Origin: Candidatus Peregrinibacteria bacterium
Lineage (GTDB): Bacteria; Patescibacteriota; Gracilibacteria; Peribacterales; Peribacteraceae
Reading direction: 5' to 3'
NCBI GenBank assembly: GCA_030649955.1
Contig: JAUSFD010000025.1
Coordinates: 35,850 to 99,849 of the forward strand
DNA length: 64,000 nt
Under the pieces are notes generated by a model, which saw only the letters and a program-made list of their open reading frames with translations, had not been told where the DNA came from and ran no database searches. The position numbers were made by a program, and so were the translations under genes. Positions 22,995 to 31,506 of this stretch are shown in pieces; within the stretch, counting starts at the first letter, position 1; each line of letters starts with the position of its first letter.

Positions 22995-24308
22995 GTGAAG
23001 ACCCTTTTGATCCTCGCCGGCCAATCGCGTCGGTTCTGGCCTCTGCGGGAGAAGTCGCTGTTCCCCATCGTGGGGAAGACGCTCCTGGAGCATCAGATTG
23101 AGCGATTGAGGAAGGGTGGGTGTAGGGAGATCATCCTCGTGTGCGGACCGCATAACATCAAGGAGACACGGAAGCTCCTGCCAAAGATGACCATCATGCA
23201 ACAGAAAGATATGACCGCCGGAATGCGTGGTGCTTTCCTGAGCGCACTCCCGAGGGTGAAGAGCGAGCCGGTGCTTGTGGTGGGAGCGAACGACGTCATC
23301 GAGCCAGAGGCGTACGCGGCGCTGATCAAGGCTGCGAAAGTGAAGGGTGTTGATGGTGCGATCCTCGCGAGAAAGGTGAAGCGGTACTTCCCGGGAGGCT
23401 ACCTCACGGTTGCGCGGGGAAGAGTCACGTCGATCGTGGAGAAGCCTGGAGAAGGGAACGAGCCGAGCAAGCTCGTGAACATCGTGGCGCACGTGCACAA
23501 CGATCCCGCATCACTCCTCGCCAGTCTGAAGAAAACACCGAGCGGGAAGGACGATGGGTATGAGCGTGCGCTCAGCTCGCTCTTCACGGACAAGCGCTAC
23601 GTCTCCGTTGAGTACACAGACCCATGGCACGCCGTAAAGTACCCATGGCACCTCTTACCTCTGCTTGAACGGTTGCTCGCGGAAATCCGCGCGCCCTCCA
23701 CGCACCGCACCGCAAAAGTGCATCCCACAGCGGTAATCGAGGGGGACGTGATCCTCGATGCCGATGCGCGCGTCCTCCCGCACGCGACGATCATCGGCCC
23801 CAGCTACATCGGGAAAGGGGCAACCATCGGTACGGGGGCGCTCGTGCGCGGATCAAGTGTGGGGGATGGGTGCGTCATCGGGTATGGGACAGAGGTGAAG
23901 GGTAGCCTCCTCGCCTCGAACGTGTGGGCGCACATGGCGTACCTGGGCGACAGCATCATCGCGAGTAACGTCTCCTTCGGCGGCGGCACGCTCACGGGAA
24001 ACTTCCGCCTGGACGAGGGGGAGATCACCTCCGCGGACGGGGAGCTCATGGTGAACACGGGACTCACGAAGCTCGGGGCGATCATCGGGAGTGGGAGCCG
24101 ACTCGGGATCAACGTGAGTCTCAACCCGGGTGTGAAAATCGGTGAAGGAACCTTCGTCGCCGCGGCGAGTGTGGTGCAGGCAGATGTCCCCACAGGAAGC
24201 TTCATCATGATGAAGGATGGGAAGTACACAGTCCGGGAGAACCGCAGCACCGCTCCGGTTGCGGAGAGCCGCAATGTTTTCCGGAACTCCGTGCGGAAAA
24301 ACCCCTAA
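22995..24308 (+). CDS. Sugar-1-phosphate nucleotidyltransferase with left-handed beta-helix domain
   Basis: The 437-residue, GlmU-like two-domain protein has an N-terminal nucleotidyltransferase (1-230) that opens KTLLILAGQSRRFWPLREKSLFPIVGKTLLEH, the LAG..G.R..PL...K.L signature. GANDVIEPEAYAAL marks the metal-binding region. From about 240 the hexapeptide repeats of a left-handed beta-helix are clear: VHPTAVIEGDVILDADARVLP, then IGKGATIGTGALVRG. It makes an NDP-sugar, and the helix may carry acyltransferase activity. The exact sugar is unknown. The start is a GTG 7 nt after a TATACT -10 box, so the message is probably leaderless. Confidence 0.82.
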   Translation: MKTLLILAGQSRRFWPLREKSLFPIVGKTLLEHQIERLRKGGCREIILVCGPHNIKETRKLLPKMTIMQQKDMTAGMRGAFLSALPRVKSEPVLVVGANDVIEPEAYAALIKAAKVKGVDGAILARKVKRYFPGGYLTVARGRVTSIVEKPGEGNEPSKLVNIVAHVHNDPASLLASLKKTPSGKDDGYERALSSLFTDKRYVSVEYTDPWHAVKYPWHLLPLLERLLAEIRAPSTHRTAKVHPTAVIEGDVILDADARVLPHATIIGPSYIGKGATIGTGALVRGSSVGDGCVIGYGTEVKGSLLASNVWAHMAYLGDSIIASNVSFGGGTLTGNFRLDEGEITSADGELMVNTGLTKLGAIIGSGSRLGINVSLNPGVKIGEGTFVAAASVVQADVPTGSFIMMKDGKYTVRENRSTAPVAESRNVFRNSVRKNP

Positions 24309-24738
24309 ATGCTCTCCGAATTGCACACAAAAGTTATCCACAGACCCTGTGGATAATCCCCGAGGGCGTTCGGGAAGTTTGGCGAGAGTTGTGCACAGGG
24401 ATAATGGGTTTTTGGCTTCCTCTTGAGGAAGAGTGAATTGGAAAGAGAGGTTGTCTTCCCTCTCACTTTTCCACGAGTTTTCCACATCCCCCCCACACAA
24501 CAATTGTATTCGCTCTCTGGGTACTTTCGTGAAAATCCGTACTGAAGATTCTGCCGCTGATACCCTCTGGTGAGCTTGTAGTTGGTAGTCTGTAGGTGCG
24601 ACTACTCTCCTACAGACTACCAACCCACCGCTCTTTTTGGGAATCTTTCCACACACCACACTTCATATCACCCTTCCTTGTGAAGATGTTATGATGACGA
24701 CGAATTTAGTATAATCCATTTCTTCTCCTTCTCATCTC
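24309..24738. other. oriC: Probable chromosomal replication origin (oriC) upstream of dnaN
   Basis: This 430-bp gap has no gene. It contains two perfect DnaA boxes facing each other: TTATCCACA at 24334-24342 and TGTGGATAA at 24348-24356. There is a one-mismatch box TTTTCCACA at 24478-24486, a related TTTTCCACG at 24467-24475, and a TTGTGCACA at 24389-24397. The gap also holds a perfect 16-bp inverted repeat (24581-24624) and the dnaN promoter (TATAAT at 24710-24715). Position next to dnaN is the classical origin context. dnaA itself is not in this window. Confidence 0.7.
24581..24624. repeat. Perfect 16-bp inverted repeat in the origin region
   Basis: GTTGGTAGTCTGTAGG (24581-24596) and its exact complement (24609-24624) have a 12-nt loop. 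It may be a cruciform or hairpin of the same class as the other gap repeats, but its word period is not obvious. Confidence 0.8.
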
Positions 24739-25908
24739 ATGAAATTTTCCTGCAATACCCAAGACTTCCTCCAGGCGCTCCAGCTTGTAAGTAGGGCAAT
24801 CGGAAGTCAGCAGGCTCTCCCCATTCTCGGAAACATTCTCATGGTGGTAGAAGGGAAGCGCTGTACGGTGAGTGCAACGGATTTGGAATTGAGTATTATT
24901 ACCAGTTTCGAAGCGAAGATTGAAAATGAGGGATCAATCACTATTCCCGCGCGTGCCATCCTTAATTTTGCGCAGTACAACACTGATACAGAAGTTCTCC
25001 TAGAGACGAGTGAAGGGACACAACTCAAGTGCACATCAAAACATGCAAAAACCCTTATTGCAGGAGAAGCGGCGAGTGAATATCCCACTATTACTCCTGT
25101 AGAGAAACAGACGTCCTTCTCTATGGAAGCAGCCCCCCTCTTAAATGCTCTCGATCTCGTAACATTCGCATCTGCGAAGAATGCCCTACGCCCCGTCCTC
25201 TCTGGTGTCTATTTCCGCAGTGAGAAGGGGAAGTTGATCCTCGTCGCAACAGACAGCTACCGCCTGTCGGAGTACACGATTCCCACAGAAGGAGGGGATG
25301 TGGATATCTCGTGCATTATCCCCGTGAAGATCCTGGAGGAACTCCGGGCGATCCTCTCAGGAAAGAAGGACAAGGAGAAGAAGGGGAAGGAGAAGGACGA
25401 TGACGAGAAGAAGGAGAGTGCGAAGATGCCCGCCCGCGTCGAGGCGACACTAAGTAAGCAGCAGATCGAGCTCCAGGTAGGTGGGACCAAACTCCTCTCA
25501 CGTTTGATTGACGGGAAGTTCCCGGACTACCAACAGATCATCCCCAAGGAATCGGTGACGAAGTCGCAGTTCCCCGTGAAGGACCTCATCACTGCTGTGC
25601 GCCGCATGCACTACTTCGCGAAAGAGACGAACAACAACCTCACCTTCCACCTCAAGGGCGAGCAGGCGCGCGTGGTCACGCAGCAGACGCAGGTAGGCAA
25701 GGATGAAGCTCTCATCGGCATCGAGACGACGGGTGAGGAGAACAAGATCGCCCTGAGCTCCAGCTACCTTCTCGATTTCCTCTCACATGTCCAAGGGGAC
25801 ACGGTGGAAATGCAGGTGACGGATAGTATGCACCCAGCGGTGTTCTCTGTGCCGAAGGATGCGCTATTCCTCCACTTGATCATGCCGCTGAGGATGCAGG
25901 AGGAATGA
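24739..25908 (+). CDS. dnaN: DNA polymerase III sliding clamp (beta subunit)
   Basis: The clamp is a ring that tethers the replicative polymerase to DNA. The 389-residue protein has three repeated clamp domains. It opens MKFSCNTQDFLQALQLVSRAI, and the second domain begins SFSMEAAPLLNALDLVTFA. The C-terminus ends HLIMPLRMQEE; the PMR motif is the clamp's binding pocket edge. Residues about 208-234 are an extra charged insert (KDKEKKGKEKDDDEKKE) that ordinary clamps lack. The first third is more A/T-rich than the rest. It has its own promoter with a 17-20 nt leader and no Shine-Dalgarno sequence. Confidence 0.96.
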   Translation: MKFSCNTQDFLQALQLVSRAIGSQQALPILGNILMVVEGKRCTVSATDLELSIITSFEAKIENEGSITIPARAILNFAQYNTDTEVLLETSEGTQLKCTSKHAKTLIAGEAASEYPTITPVEKQTSFSMEAAPLLNALDLVTFASAKNALRPVLSGVYFRSEKGKLILVATDSYRLSEYTIPTEGGDVDISCIIPVKILEELRAILSGKKDKEKKGKEKDDDEKKESAKMPARVEATLSKQQIELQVGGTKLLSRLIDGKFPDYQQIIPKESVTKSQFPVKDLITAVRRMHYFAKETNNNLTFHLKGEQARVVTQQTQVGKDEALIGIETTGEENKIALSSSYLLDFLSHVQGDTVEMQVTDSMHPAVFSVPKDALFLHLIMPLRMQEE

Positions 25909-25943
25909 AATCCTCGGATTCTTCCCCTTTACTCAATCCGCCG

Positions 25944-26037
25944 ATTGCTATATTGTACTACTGTTATATTGCTAAGGAGAACGGAGAACAACATAGCAAT
26001 GTAGCGATAGTACAATTTCTGAAGCCTTCGCTTCAGA
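25944..26037. repeat. Inverted repeat between dnaN and mfd, plus a short hairpin
   Basis: The arms ATTGCTATATTGTACTACTG and so on (25944-25973) and ATAGCAATGTAGCGATAGTA and so on (25993-26016) are complementary with mismatches. A perfect 8-bp hairpin TCTGAAGC-CTTC-GCTTCAGA follows at 26018-26037. It may help end dnaN transcription, though there is no T run. Confidence 0.7.
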
Positions 26038-26056
26038 GACCTTTGGTTCTGTTGCA

Positions 26057-29000
26057 ATGAAACCATCGCTCCTCCTGGGAAGGGAGACACATCGGGAATT
26101 GAGCGAGCTGCTGTCGGACAAGCGGCGTCTTGTCGTGTCCGGCGCCTCCAACGAGACAGCGAAGGCGCTGCTCCTGAGCCATCTCCTCTCCTACACACCC
26201 AGGCGAACGCTCCTCCTCACGGAGAACGACAACCGTGCAGAGGCTCTGAAGCACTGGCTCCAGTTCTTCGAGCAGCCCGCGTTCCCGCTCCTGCCCGTCG
26301 AGGATGATTCTGGCACGCCGACGGCGGAGGGGCTGCAGAGCTTCCTGCTCTTCATGCATGGGAACGGTGCGGAGTCTGTCTGCGTCGTCCCGCGCGAACT
26401 GTGGGATGCGCCATTCCCCTCGTTCGCAGAGCTCTCCGAGGGGAAAATCACGCTGACGGAGGGGGACGCAGTCGACTTCACCGAGCTCTTCGAATCCTTC
26501 ATCGATCGCGGCTACCGCCACGGCGCGGACCTCTATTTGCATCCCGGCGAGTACCGCCGCACGGGTGACGTGCTGGATATCTACCCCATCCAGTCACCGC
26601 ACCTCTACCGTGTACTCTTCGACTTCGACAAGGTTTCGCAAATCCTCCTTGTCGACGATGCAGATCTGTCGAAGACGGAGGAGGATGGAGGGGAACTCGT
26701 CATCTTCCCCGCAGCGTACGAGCGCACACTGCCCTTGAGGGATCAGCTCCCGGAGGAAGTATTCCTGGTCCTCGATGACCAGGATGATGTGGAGCCACCC
26801 CTGAGGAATGCCGTGCTGCGCTTCACTGCGTTCCCTGAGAGTCAGCAGAACCACGTGCACCTGCGCTACCTCTCCGTCCTCAAGTTCTACACGCTCACAG
26901 ACTTCTTGAACGACGTCCGCGACAAGCTCCAACAGGGCTGGACGCTCCTCGTCGTCACGAAGCGCAGGAAGGAACTGGAGGAGATTCTTACGGAAGAGCG
27001 CGTGCCCCATACCACGCACGAGACGAGCCGGCCGGGAGCGGTGACGCTGATCTCTGCGCAGGAGGATGACCTGCTCCCCCACTCTCTGCAGAACCCAGAC
27101 CTCAAGTGCGCGCTCCTCACAGATCGCGAGATTTTCTCTCTACGCAAAGCAGGAAAGCAGCGCAGTGTCGCGAAGCTCGCGCTGGATTTCGTCACGTCCC
27201 TCCAGCCCGGCGACTACGTCGTCCACATGGAGCACGGCATCGGGCACTTCGAGGGAATGACGCAGAAGGTAGTCGATGACATTGCGCGCGAGTACTTAGA
27301 ACTCACCTACGCCCAGGGCGACAAGCTCTTCATCCCCGTCGACCAGGCGGACAAATTATCAAAGTTCGTCTGCGAGGAGGGCGAGGAGCCGGTCCTCACG
27401 CGTCTGGGGACGGTGGAGTGGAAGCGCATCACGGACAAGATGCGCGAGGAGACGAAGCAGATCGCGAAGGAGCTCCTAGAGCTCTACGCCAAGCGTGCGA
27501 AGGCGAAGGGGTACCGGTTCGACGAGGACACAGAGGTGCAGCGCAAGTTCGAGTCCGACTTCCCCTACGAGGAGACGCCGGGGCAGCGCAAAGCGATCCA
27601 GGACATCAAGGAGGATATGGAGAGCGATCAACCGATGGACCGCCTCATCTGTGGAGACGTCGGATTTGGGAAAACGGAAGTCGCGATGCGCGCTGCCTTC
27701 AAGGCAGTGCAGAGCGGCAAGCAAGTGGCCGTCGTTGCGCCCATCACCATCCTCGCGGACCAGCACTACCATAACTTCGTCGAGCGCATGGCGAAGTACG
27801 GGGTGAAGATCGAGATGCTCAGCCGCTTCCGCACCGCGCGCGAGCAGAAGGTGATCCTCGAGGACCTGCGAAAGGGGAACCTGAACATCGTCATTGGGAC
27901 GCACCGGCTCCTCCAGGATGACGTCGAGTTCTTCAATCTGGGCCTTGTAGTTATCGATGAGGAGCAGCGCTTCGGCGTGAAGCAGAAGGAGAAGTTCAAG
28001 GAGATGCGCGCGTCCGTGGATATCCTCACCCTCACCGCGACCCCGATTCCGCGCACGCTCAACTTGGGTCTCCACAAGCTGCGCGACATCACGACGATCA
28101 CCACTCCTCCACCCGGACGCCTCCCGATCATCACAGAGGTGCGCAAGTACAGTGATGCACTCGTGAAGGATGCCATCCGCACGGAACTCAAACGCAGTGG
28201 CCAGTGCTTCGTCCTCCACAATCGTGTGGAGACCATCGATGCCTTCGCGGAGAAGCTGCGCGCACTCGTCCCGGGCGCAACGTTCATCGTCGGGCACGGG
28301 CAGCTGCCACCAGATCAGCTCGAGGAGCGCATCCTCGCTTTCAAGGAAGGGAGATTCTCTGTCCTCGTGAGCTCGACCATCATCGAGAACGGCATCGACC
28401 TCCCACGCGCGAATACGCTCATCGTGAATGAAGCCGAGCGCTTCGGTCTCGCACAGCTCTACCAACTCCGCGGCCGCGTCGGCCGTAGCAAATTGCAGGC
28501 CTACGCCTACTTCCTCTACCACTCGCAGAAGCTGCAGGACGATGCGAAGAAGAGGCTCCGGGCCATCGTGGAGGCCTGCGAACTCGGCTCGGGCTTTCAG
28601 GTTGCCATGCGCGATCTGGAGATCCGCGGCGCGGGAGAAATTCTCGGAGCGAGTCAATCAGGGACCATGCAGACCGTCGGCGTGAGTCACTACCTTCGTA
28701 TGCTCAAGTACGCGGTGGAGGAGCTCAAGAGCGGGAGGAAGTCCGATGCGGAGGAGGAGGTCGAAGTCGAGATTCAGATTCCCGTGGAAGCCTTCATCCC
28801 TCCCTTCTACATCCCCGATGAACAGGAGAAGATCTCCGTCTACCAGAAACTCGCAGGAAGCGAGGAGGAATCTATCCTCGCAGAGTTCGAATCCGACCTG
28901 CGCGACGAGTACGGCGAGCCCCCCGCGCAGGTGAAGAACCTCTTCGCCATTCTGCGCCTGAAGATGGTCTGCAGGCGTGTGGGGGTGGTGCGCGTGAAGA

Positions 29001-29221
29001 TGGAGGACAAGGCCGGGCGCGACCGCGAGCTCGTGCTCACCCTCTCCTCCCGCGTGACCGCGAAGGAAATCATGCAGCTCCTCTCCGTGAATCATCAGTG
29101 GAAGATCAGCGGCTCTTCTCTACGCATCCCCGAGGAGGTCATGCTGAAGCGCGCCAAGGAGGATGGCTGGATAGAGCAGCTCCGGAGCGAGGTGCTGCAC
29201 CTGGCGAAGAAGGAGAAGTGA
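26057..29221 (+). CDS. mfd: Transcription-repair coupling factor
   Basis: Mfd removes RNA polymerase stalled at DNA lesions and recruits UvrA. The 1054-residue protein has the UvrB-homology N-terminus (1-340, with GEYRRTGDVLDIYPIQSPHLYRV), the RNA polymerase interaction domain (about 385-450, PGDYVVHMEHGIGHFEG) and the superfamily 2 translocase. Walker A is GDVGFGKTE at about 532-540, the box II DEEQRFG at about 634, and LTLTATPIPRTL lies just after. The TRG motif region GRVGRSKLQAYAYF is intact. The C-terminal domain is shortened compared with the roughly 1150-residue E. coli protein. It follows dnaN. Confidence 0.96.
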   Translation: MKPSLLLGRETHRELSELLSDKRRLVVSGASNETAKALLLSHLLSYTPRRTLLLTENDNRAEALKHWLQFFEQPAFPLLPVEDDSGTPTAEGLQSFLLFMHGNGAESVCVVPRELWDAPFPSFAELSEGKITLTEGDAVDFTELFESFIDRGYRHGADLYLHPGEYRRTGDVLDIYPIQSPHLYRVLFDFDKVSQILLVDDADLSKTEEDGGELVIFPAAYERTLPLRDQLPEEVFLVLDDQDDVEPPLRNAVLRFTAFPESQQNHVHLRYLSVLKFYTLTDFLNDVRDKLQQGWTLLVVTKRRKELEEILTEERVPHTTHETSRPGAVTLISAQEDDLLPHSLQNPDLKCALLTDREIFSLRKAGKQRSVAKLALDFVTSLQPGDYVVHMEHGIGHFEGMTQKVVDDIAREYLELTYAQGDKLFIPVDQADKLSKFVCEEGEEPVLTRLGTVEWKRITDKMREETKQIAKELLELYAKRAKAKGYRFDEDTEVQRKFESDFPYEETPGQRKAIQDIKEDMESDQPMDRLICGDVGFGKTEVAMRAAFKAVQSGKQVAVVAPITILADQHYHNFVERMAKYGVKIEMLSRFRTAREQKVILEDLRKGNLNIVIGTHRLLQDDVEFFNLGLVVIDEEQRFGVKQKEKFKEMRASVDILTLTATPIPRTLNLGLHKLRDITTITTPPPGRLPIITEVRKYSDALVKDAIRTELKRSGQCFVLHNRVETIDAFAEKLRALVPGATFIVGHGQLPPDQLEERILAFKEGRFSVLVSSTIIENGIDLPRANTLIVNEAERFGLAQLYQLRGRVGRSKLQAYAYFLYHSQKLQDDAKKRLRAIVEACELGSGFQVAMRDLEIRGAGEILGASQSGTMQTVGVSHYLRMLKYAVEELKSGRKSDAEEEVEVEIQIPVEAFIPPFYIPDEQEKISVYQKLAGSEEESILAEFESDLRDEYGEPPAQVKNLFAILRLKMVCRRVGVVRVKMEDKAGRDRELVLTLSSRVTAKEIMQLLSVNHQWKISGSSLRIPEEVMLKRAKEDGWIEQLRSEVLHLAKKEK

Positions 29222-29296
29222 ACTCACGAGTCATGCATCTCGTACACAGAAGAGTTCGTCAGTTCCAACGTACGTCAGCATGATACGGTTTCGCGA

Positions 29297-30481
29297 CTAT
29301 GGCAAGTTACAGGGTTTTTCAGCGTGGCAGTAGATAGCCTTTAGACCGCCGCCGGCATCGCCCATTACCGCAATAGTTTGCCATCCTCCGGTAATCTGTC
29401 CCACAGAAACACTTGCAGGCTCAATGCTATCAAGATCAGTAATGAATGTTCGTTGTCTCTGTCCATTGGAAGTAGTTTCCCATTTGAACAGTCTACCGGT
29501 TGGGGTTCCGTCTTTACATTTATTATTGTTCGGTGCAGTGTTACAAGCAAGGCTGGTTCCATTACAATTCGCGAGGAGAGCCGTTCTTGCCCCTTCTGCA
29601 GCCAAATCGGCTTTTGCCTGTGAATTAGCAATTCCTTGTGTACGGGAATTGATGACCTTTCTCCCCGTGACATTGAAGTCGGCTTCTTTTGCACTGCATC
29701 CTTTTTCACAATTTCTTCTTGTGTAGCAGTAGTTCTCCTGAGACTGGTTCAGGAAGCCTGCATCTTTTCCGATGGAGGCGAAAGTCCGGAACATGTCGGG
29801 GTTTGTCCCTGTCTGCTCAGGGGGATCCGGAGAGAACACAACAACGAATGGATATGTTTTGTATCTAACTACTTCGCCTGCGTCGAGACAACCAGGAGCG
29901 CAAGCCGGAGATGTAGTTACTTGGCAATTATCGCGTGCAATTTTGACGGCTTTCGTGCGGGCATCATTTTTTGCTTCGAGGGGGGTGCTACCCATACCAT
30001 GTTCGAAGATCTTGAAAGTGAGCTTAGCTCCATCCACTGGTCCGCAGGTGGTGCTACCATTTCCAGTTCCCCCTCCACCCCCTGTCGTTCCCCCGCCCGT
30101 AGTCCCACCTCCAGTCGTGCCACCCCCTGTCGTTCCTCCCCCGGTTGTCCCTCCACCTCCACCCGCCGGTCCACCCCCAGCCGTTCCTCCACCCACCACT
30201 GGCAGACCTTCTTTACATTTTCCGAAAGGGGAACCGGGGTTACATGGGCCGATGCAACAAACAGTGGTTCTCGCTTCCTTGGCAGGGCCATTCCCCGTAC
30301 ACGTTGCGTCTTTGCCAGCACAATTCTTTCCAGGCATTGGTATGAAAACCGCCGCTCCAGTGGGCGTCGAGCTGGAAGACGGCGCTTCGAGGGCAATGAT
30401 TGCTGCGATCAGCACGACAACAACGCTCAGAGTGAGCATCAGAACAGTCCGGTACGACGTGTTCTTGTGAAAGCGGGTCAT
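29297..30481 (-). CDS. Secreted/anchored cysteine-rich protein with Gly-Thr repeat
   Basis: The 394-residue protein has an N-terminal signal anchor (TVLMLTLSVVVVLIAAIIAL). A short cysteine-rich region follows (CAGKDATC, CCIGPCNPGSPFGKCKEG). A low-complexity tract of about 45 residues is built of GGGTT units (genomic 30065-30190), and the globular C-terminal part of about 200 residues contains at least ten cysteines. No family is recognised. Codon use is more A/T-rich than its housekeeping neighbours. The start at 30481 follows a promoter (30509-30537 on the minus strand) that shares its -35 box with the divergent gene. Confidence 0.65.
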   Translation of the reverse strand: MTRFHKNTSYRTVLMLTLSVVVVLIAAIIALEAPSSSSTPTGAAVFIPMPGKNCAGKDATCTGNGPAKEARTTVCCIGPCNPGSPFGKCKEGLPVVGGGTAGGGPAGGGGGTTGGGTTGGGTTGGGTTGGGTTGGGGGTGNGSTTCGPVDGAKLTFKIFEHGMGSTPLEAKNDARTKAVKIARDNCQVTTSPACAPGCLDAGEVVRYKTYPFVVVFSPDPPEQTGTNPDMFRTFASIGKDAGFLNQSQENYCYTRRNCEKGCSAKEADFNVTGRKVINSRTQGIANSQAKADLAAEGARTALLANCNGTSLACNTAPNNNKCKDGTPTGRLFKWETTSNGQRQRTFITDLDSIEPASVSVGQITGGWQTIAVMGDAGGGLKAIYCHAEKPCNLP

Positions 30482-30508
30482 GGATGTGTGGGGTGTATTT
30501 GTGAGAAT

Positions 30509-30560
30509 AGTATAGCAAACTCGGGAGAAAATTGCAAAAAGCAGAATAAAGGTGTAAAAT
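30509..30560. promoter_or_regulatory. Divergent promoters sharing one palindromic -35 box
   Basis: TTGCAA (30532-30537) reads the same on both strands. On the plus strand it is followed by 17 bp and TAAAAT (30555-30560), for the gene at 30581. On the minus strand it is followed by 17 bp and TATACT (30514-30509), for the gene ending at 30481. Confidence 0.7.
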
Positions 30561-30580
30561 ATTAAAATTACACACACTCC

Positions 30581-30946
30581 ATGACCGACCCAACACCCAC
30601 GCCGCAAGCGCCAGGTTTGCCTCCCCCGCCGAGGATTCCGACGGGTCGTGAGCTCTTCGATGCCATCATGGGATACATCGAGCCGGAGCTGACGAGTGAG
30701 GCGGTGAAGACGCTCGATGCGAAGTACGCGAACGAAGCGCAAACAGATTTCGAAACACGCAAGAAGCGCTACCTCCTCGCCTTCGAGCGCTACGACCAGG
30801 CGTACATGGGGTACGTGGAGACACTGCAGGCGCAGGTGGAGCGCTACCGCAAGGAGGTGTTCAAGAAGGCAGAGGTGCAGGAGCGCTCTCATGAGGAAGG
30901 TCTCATGGATCAGATGCTCGGGGCCATGCTCTCCCAGCCAACGTGA
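30581..30946 (+). CDS. Small helical protein, cassette I (paralogue of 36133-36495)
   Basis: The 121-residue protein has no signal peptide. A proline-rich start is followed by a helical region, ELFDAIMGYIEPELTSEAVK. That aligns closely with SFYDQIMGAIDPELTSASIP of the protein at 36133, and the following ERYDQAYM...RYRKEVF aligns with TEYDRQAAE...RFKKEAF. The function is unknown. Its TGA overlaps the start of the next gene, so the two are translationally coupled. The promoter TTGCAA-N17-TAAAAT leaves a leader of about 14 nt. Confidence 0.75.
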   Translation: MTDPTPTPQAPGLPPPPRIPTGRELFDAIMGYIEPELTSEAVKTLDAKYANEAQTDFETRKKRYLLAFERYDQAYMGYVETLQAQVERYRKEVFKKAEVQERSHEEGLMDQMLGAMLSQPT

Positions 30947-31422
30947 TGCATCGAACTTTCGTCAGTCACTGGCGCAATGCAGAGCACCGGTTGCTCTGGA
31001 TCGCAGGTGGACCCGATGCGTCGCCGCATTTGAAGGCGACGGAAGCGAAGATCGATGCGAAGACGATGGAATTGAGTGGTGATAAGAAGCCTGAGTCACC
31101 GGAGGTGAAGAAACTGCGCGAGGAAGCTACGCGCAAGACCGAGGAACTGAAGGCGGCGGAGCGCCCAGAGGATCTCAACCGCGGTGCGAAGGAAGCGAGT
31201 GAGGCACGCGTAAACTCACTCGACAAGCTCATCGAGGGCATCATGAAGCTCCTGCAGGCGATCATGGAAGGACTCCAGAAGCTCTTCCGTCCCCAGCAGA
31301 CTGCGGAACTCGCGAAGCGCTCCCCTGCTGCACGTGCGGAGAAGGGGGAGAAGCCCACAACGACTGCATCTACAACTCCGCAACTGCCTCCAACAGCACC
31401 ACCCGTACCGCCTACAGCGTAA
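30946..31422 (+). CDS. Helical protein with amphipathic helix and Pro/Thr-rich tail, cassette I
   Basis: The 158-residue protein starts at an ATG whose A is the last base of the upstream stop. Residues about 30-85 are highly charged and coiled-coil-like. Residues about 88-115 form the amphipathic, hydrophobic stretch DKLIEGIMKLLQAIMEGLQK, and the tail is Ala/Pro/Thr-rich. The hydrophobic stretch resembles FYNFIEGIIKIIELILKYL in the large protein at 36511. The two cassettes therefore share both a small and a second protein, although the second proteins differ greatly in length. The function is unknown. Confidence 0.65.
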   Translation: MHRTFVSHWRNAEHRLLWIAGGPDASPHLKATEAKIDAKTMELSGDKKPESPEVKKLREEATRKTEELKAAERPEDLNRGAKEASEARVNSLDKLIEGIMKLLQAIMEGLQKLFRPQQTAELAKRSPAARAEKGEKPTTTASTTPQLPPTAPPVPPTA

Positions 31423-31506
31423 GCGTGATCGAGAGAACGAGACATCACATCCAAGGAATTTGTTATTCTTGAGAGGAGTGCACACGGGGATTGCTTCAGG
31501 AGTACA

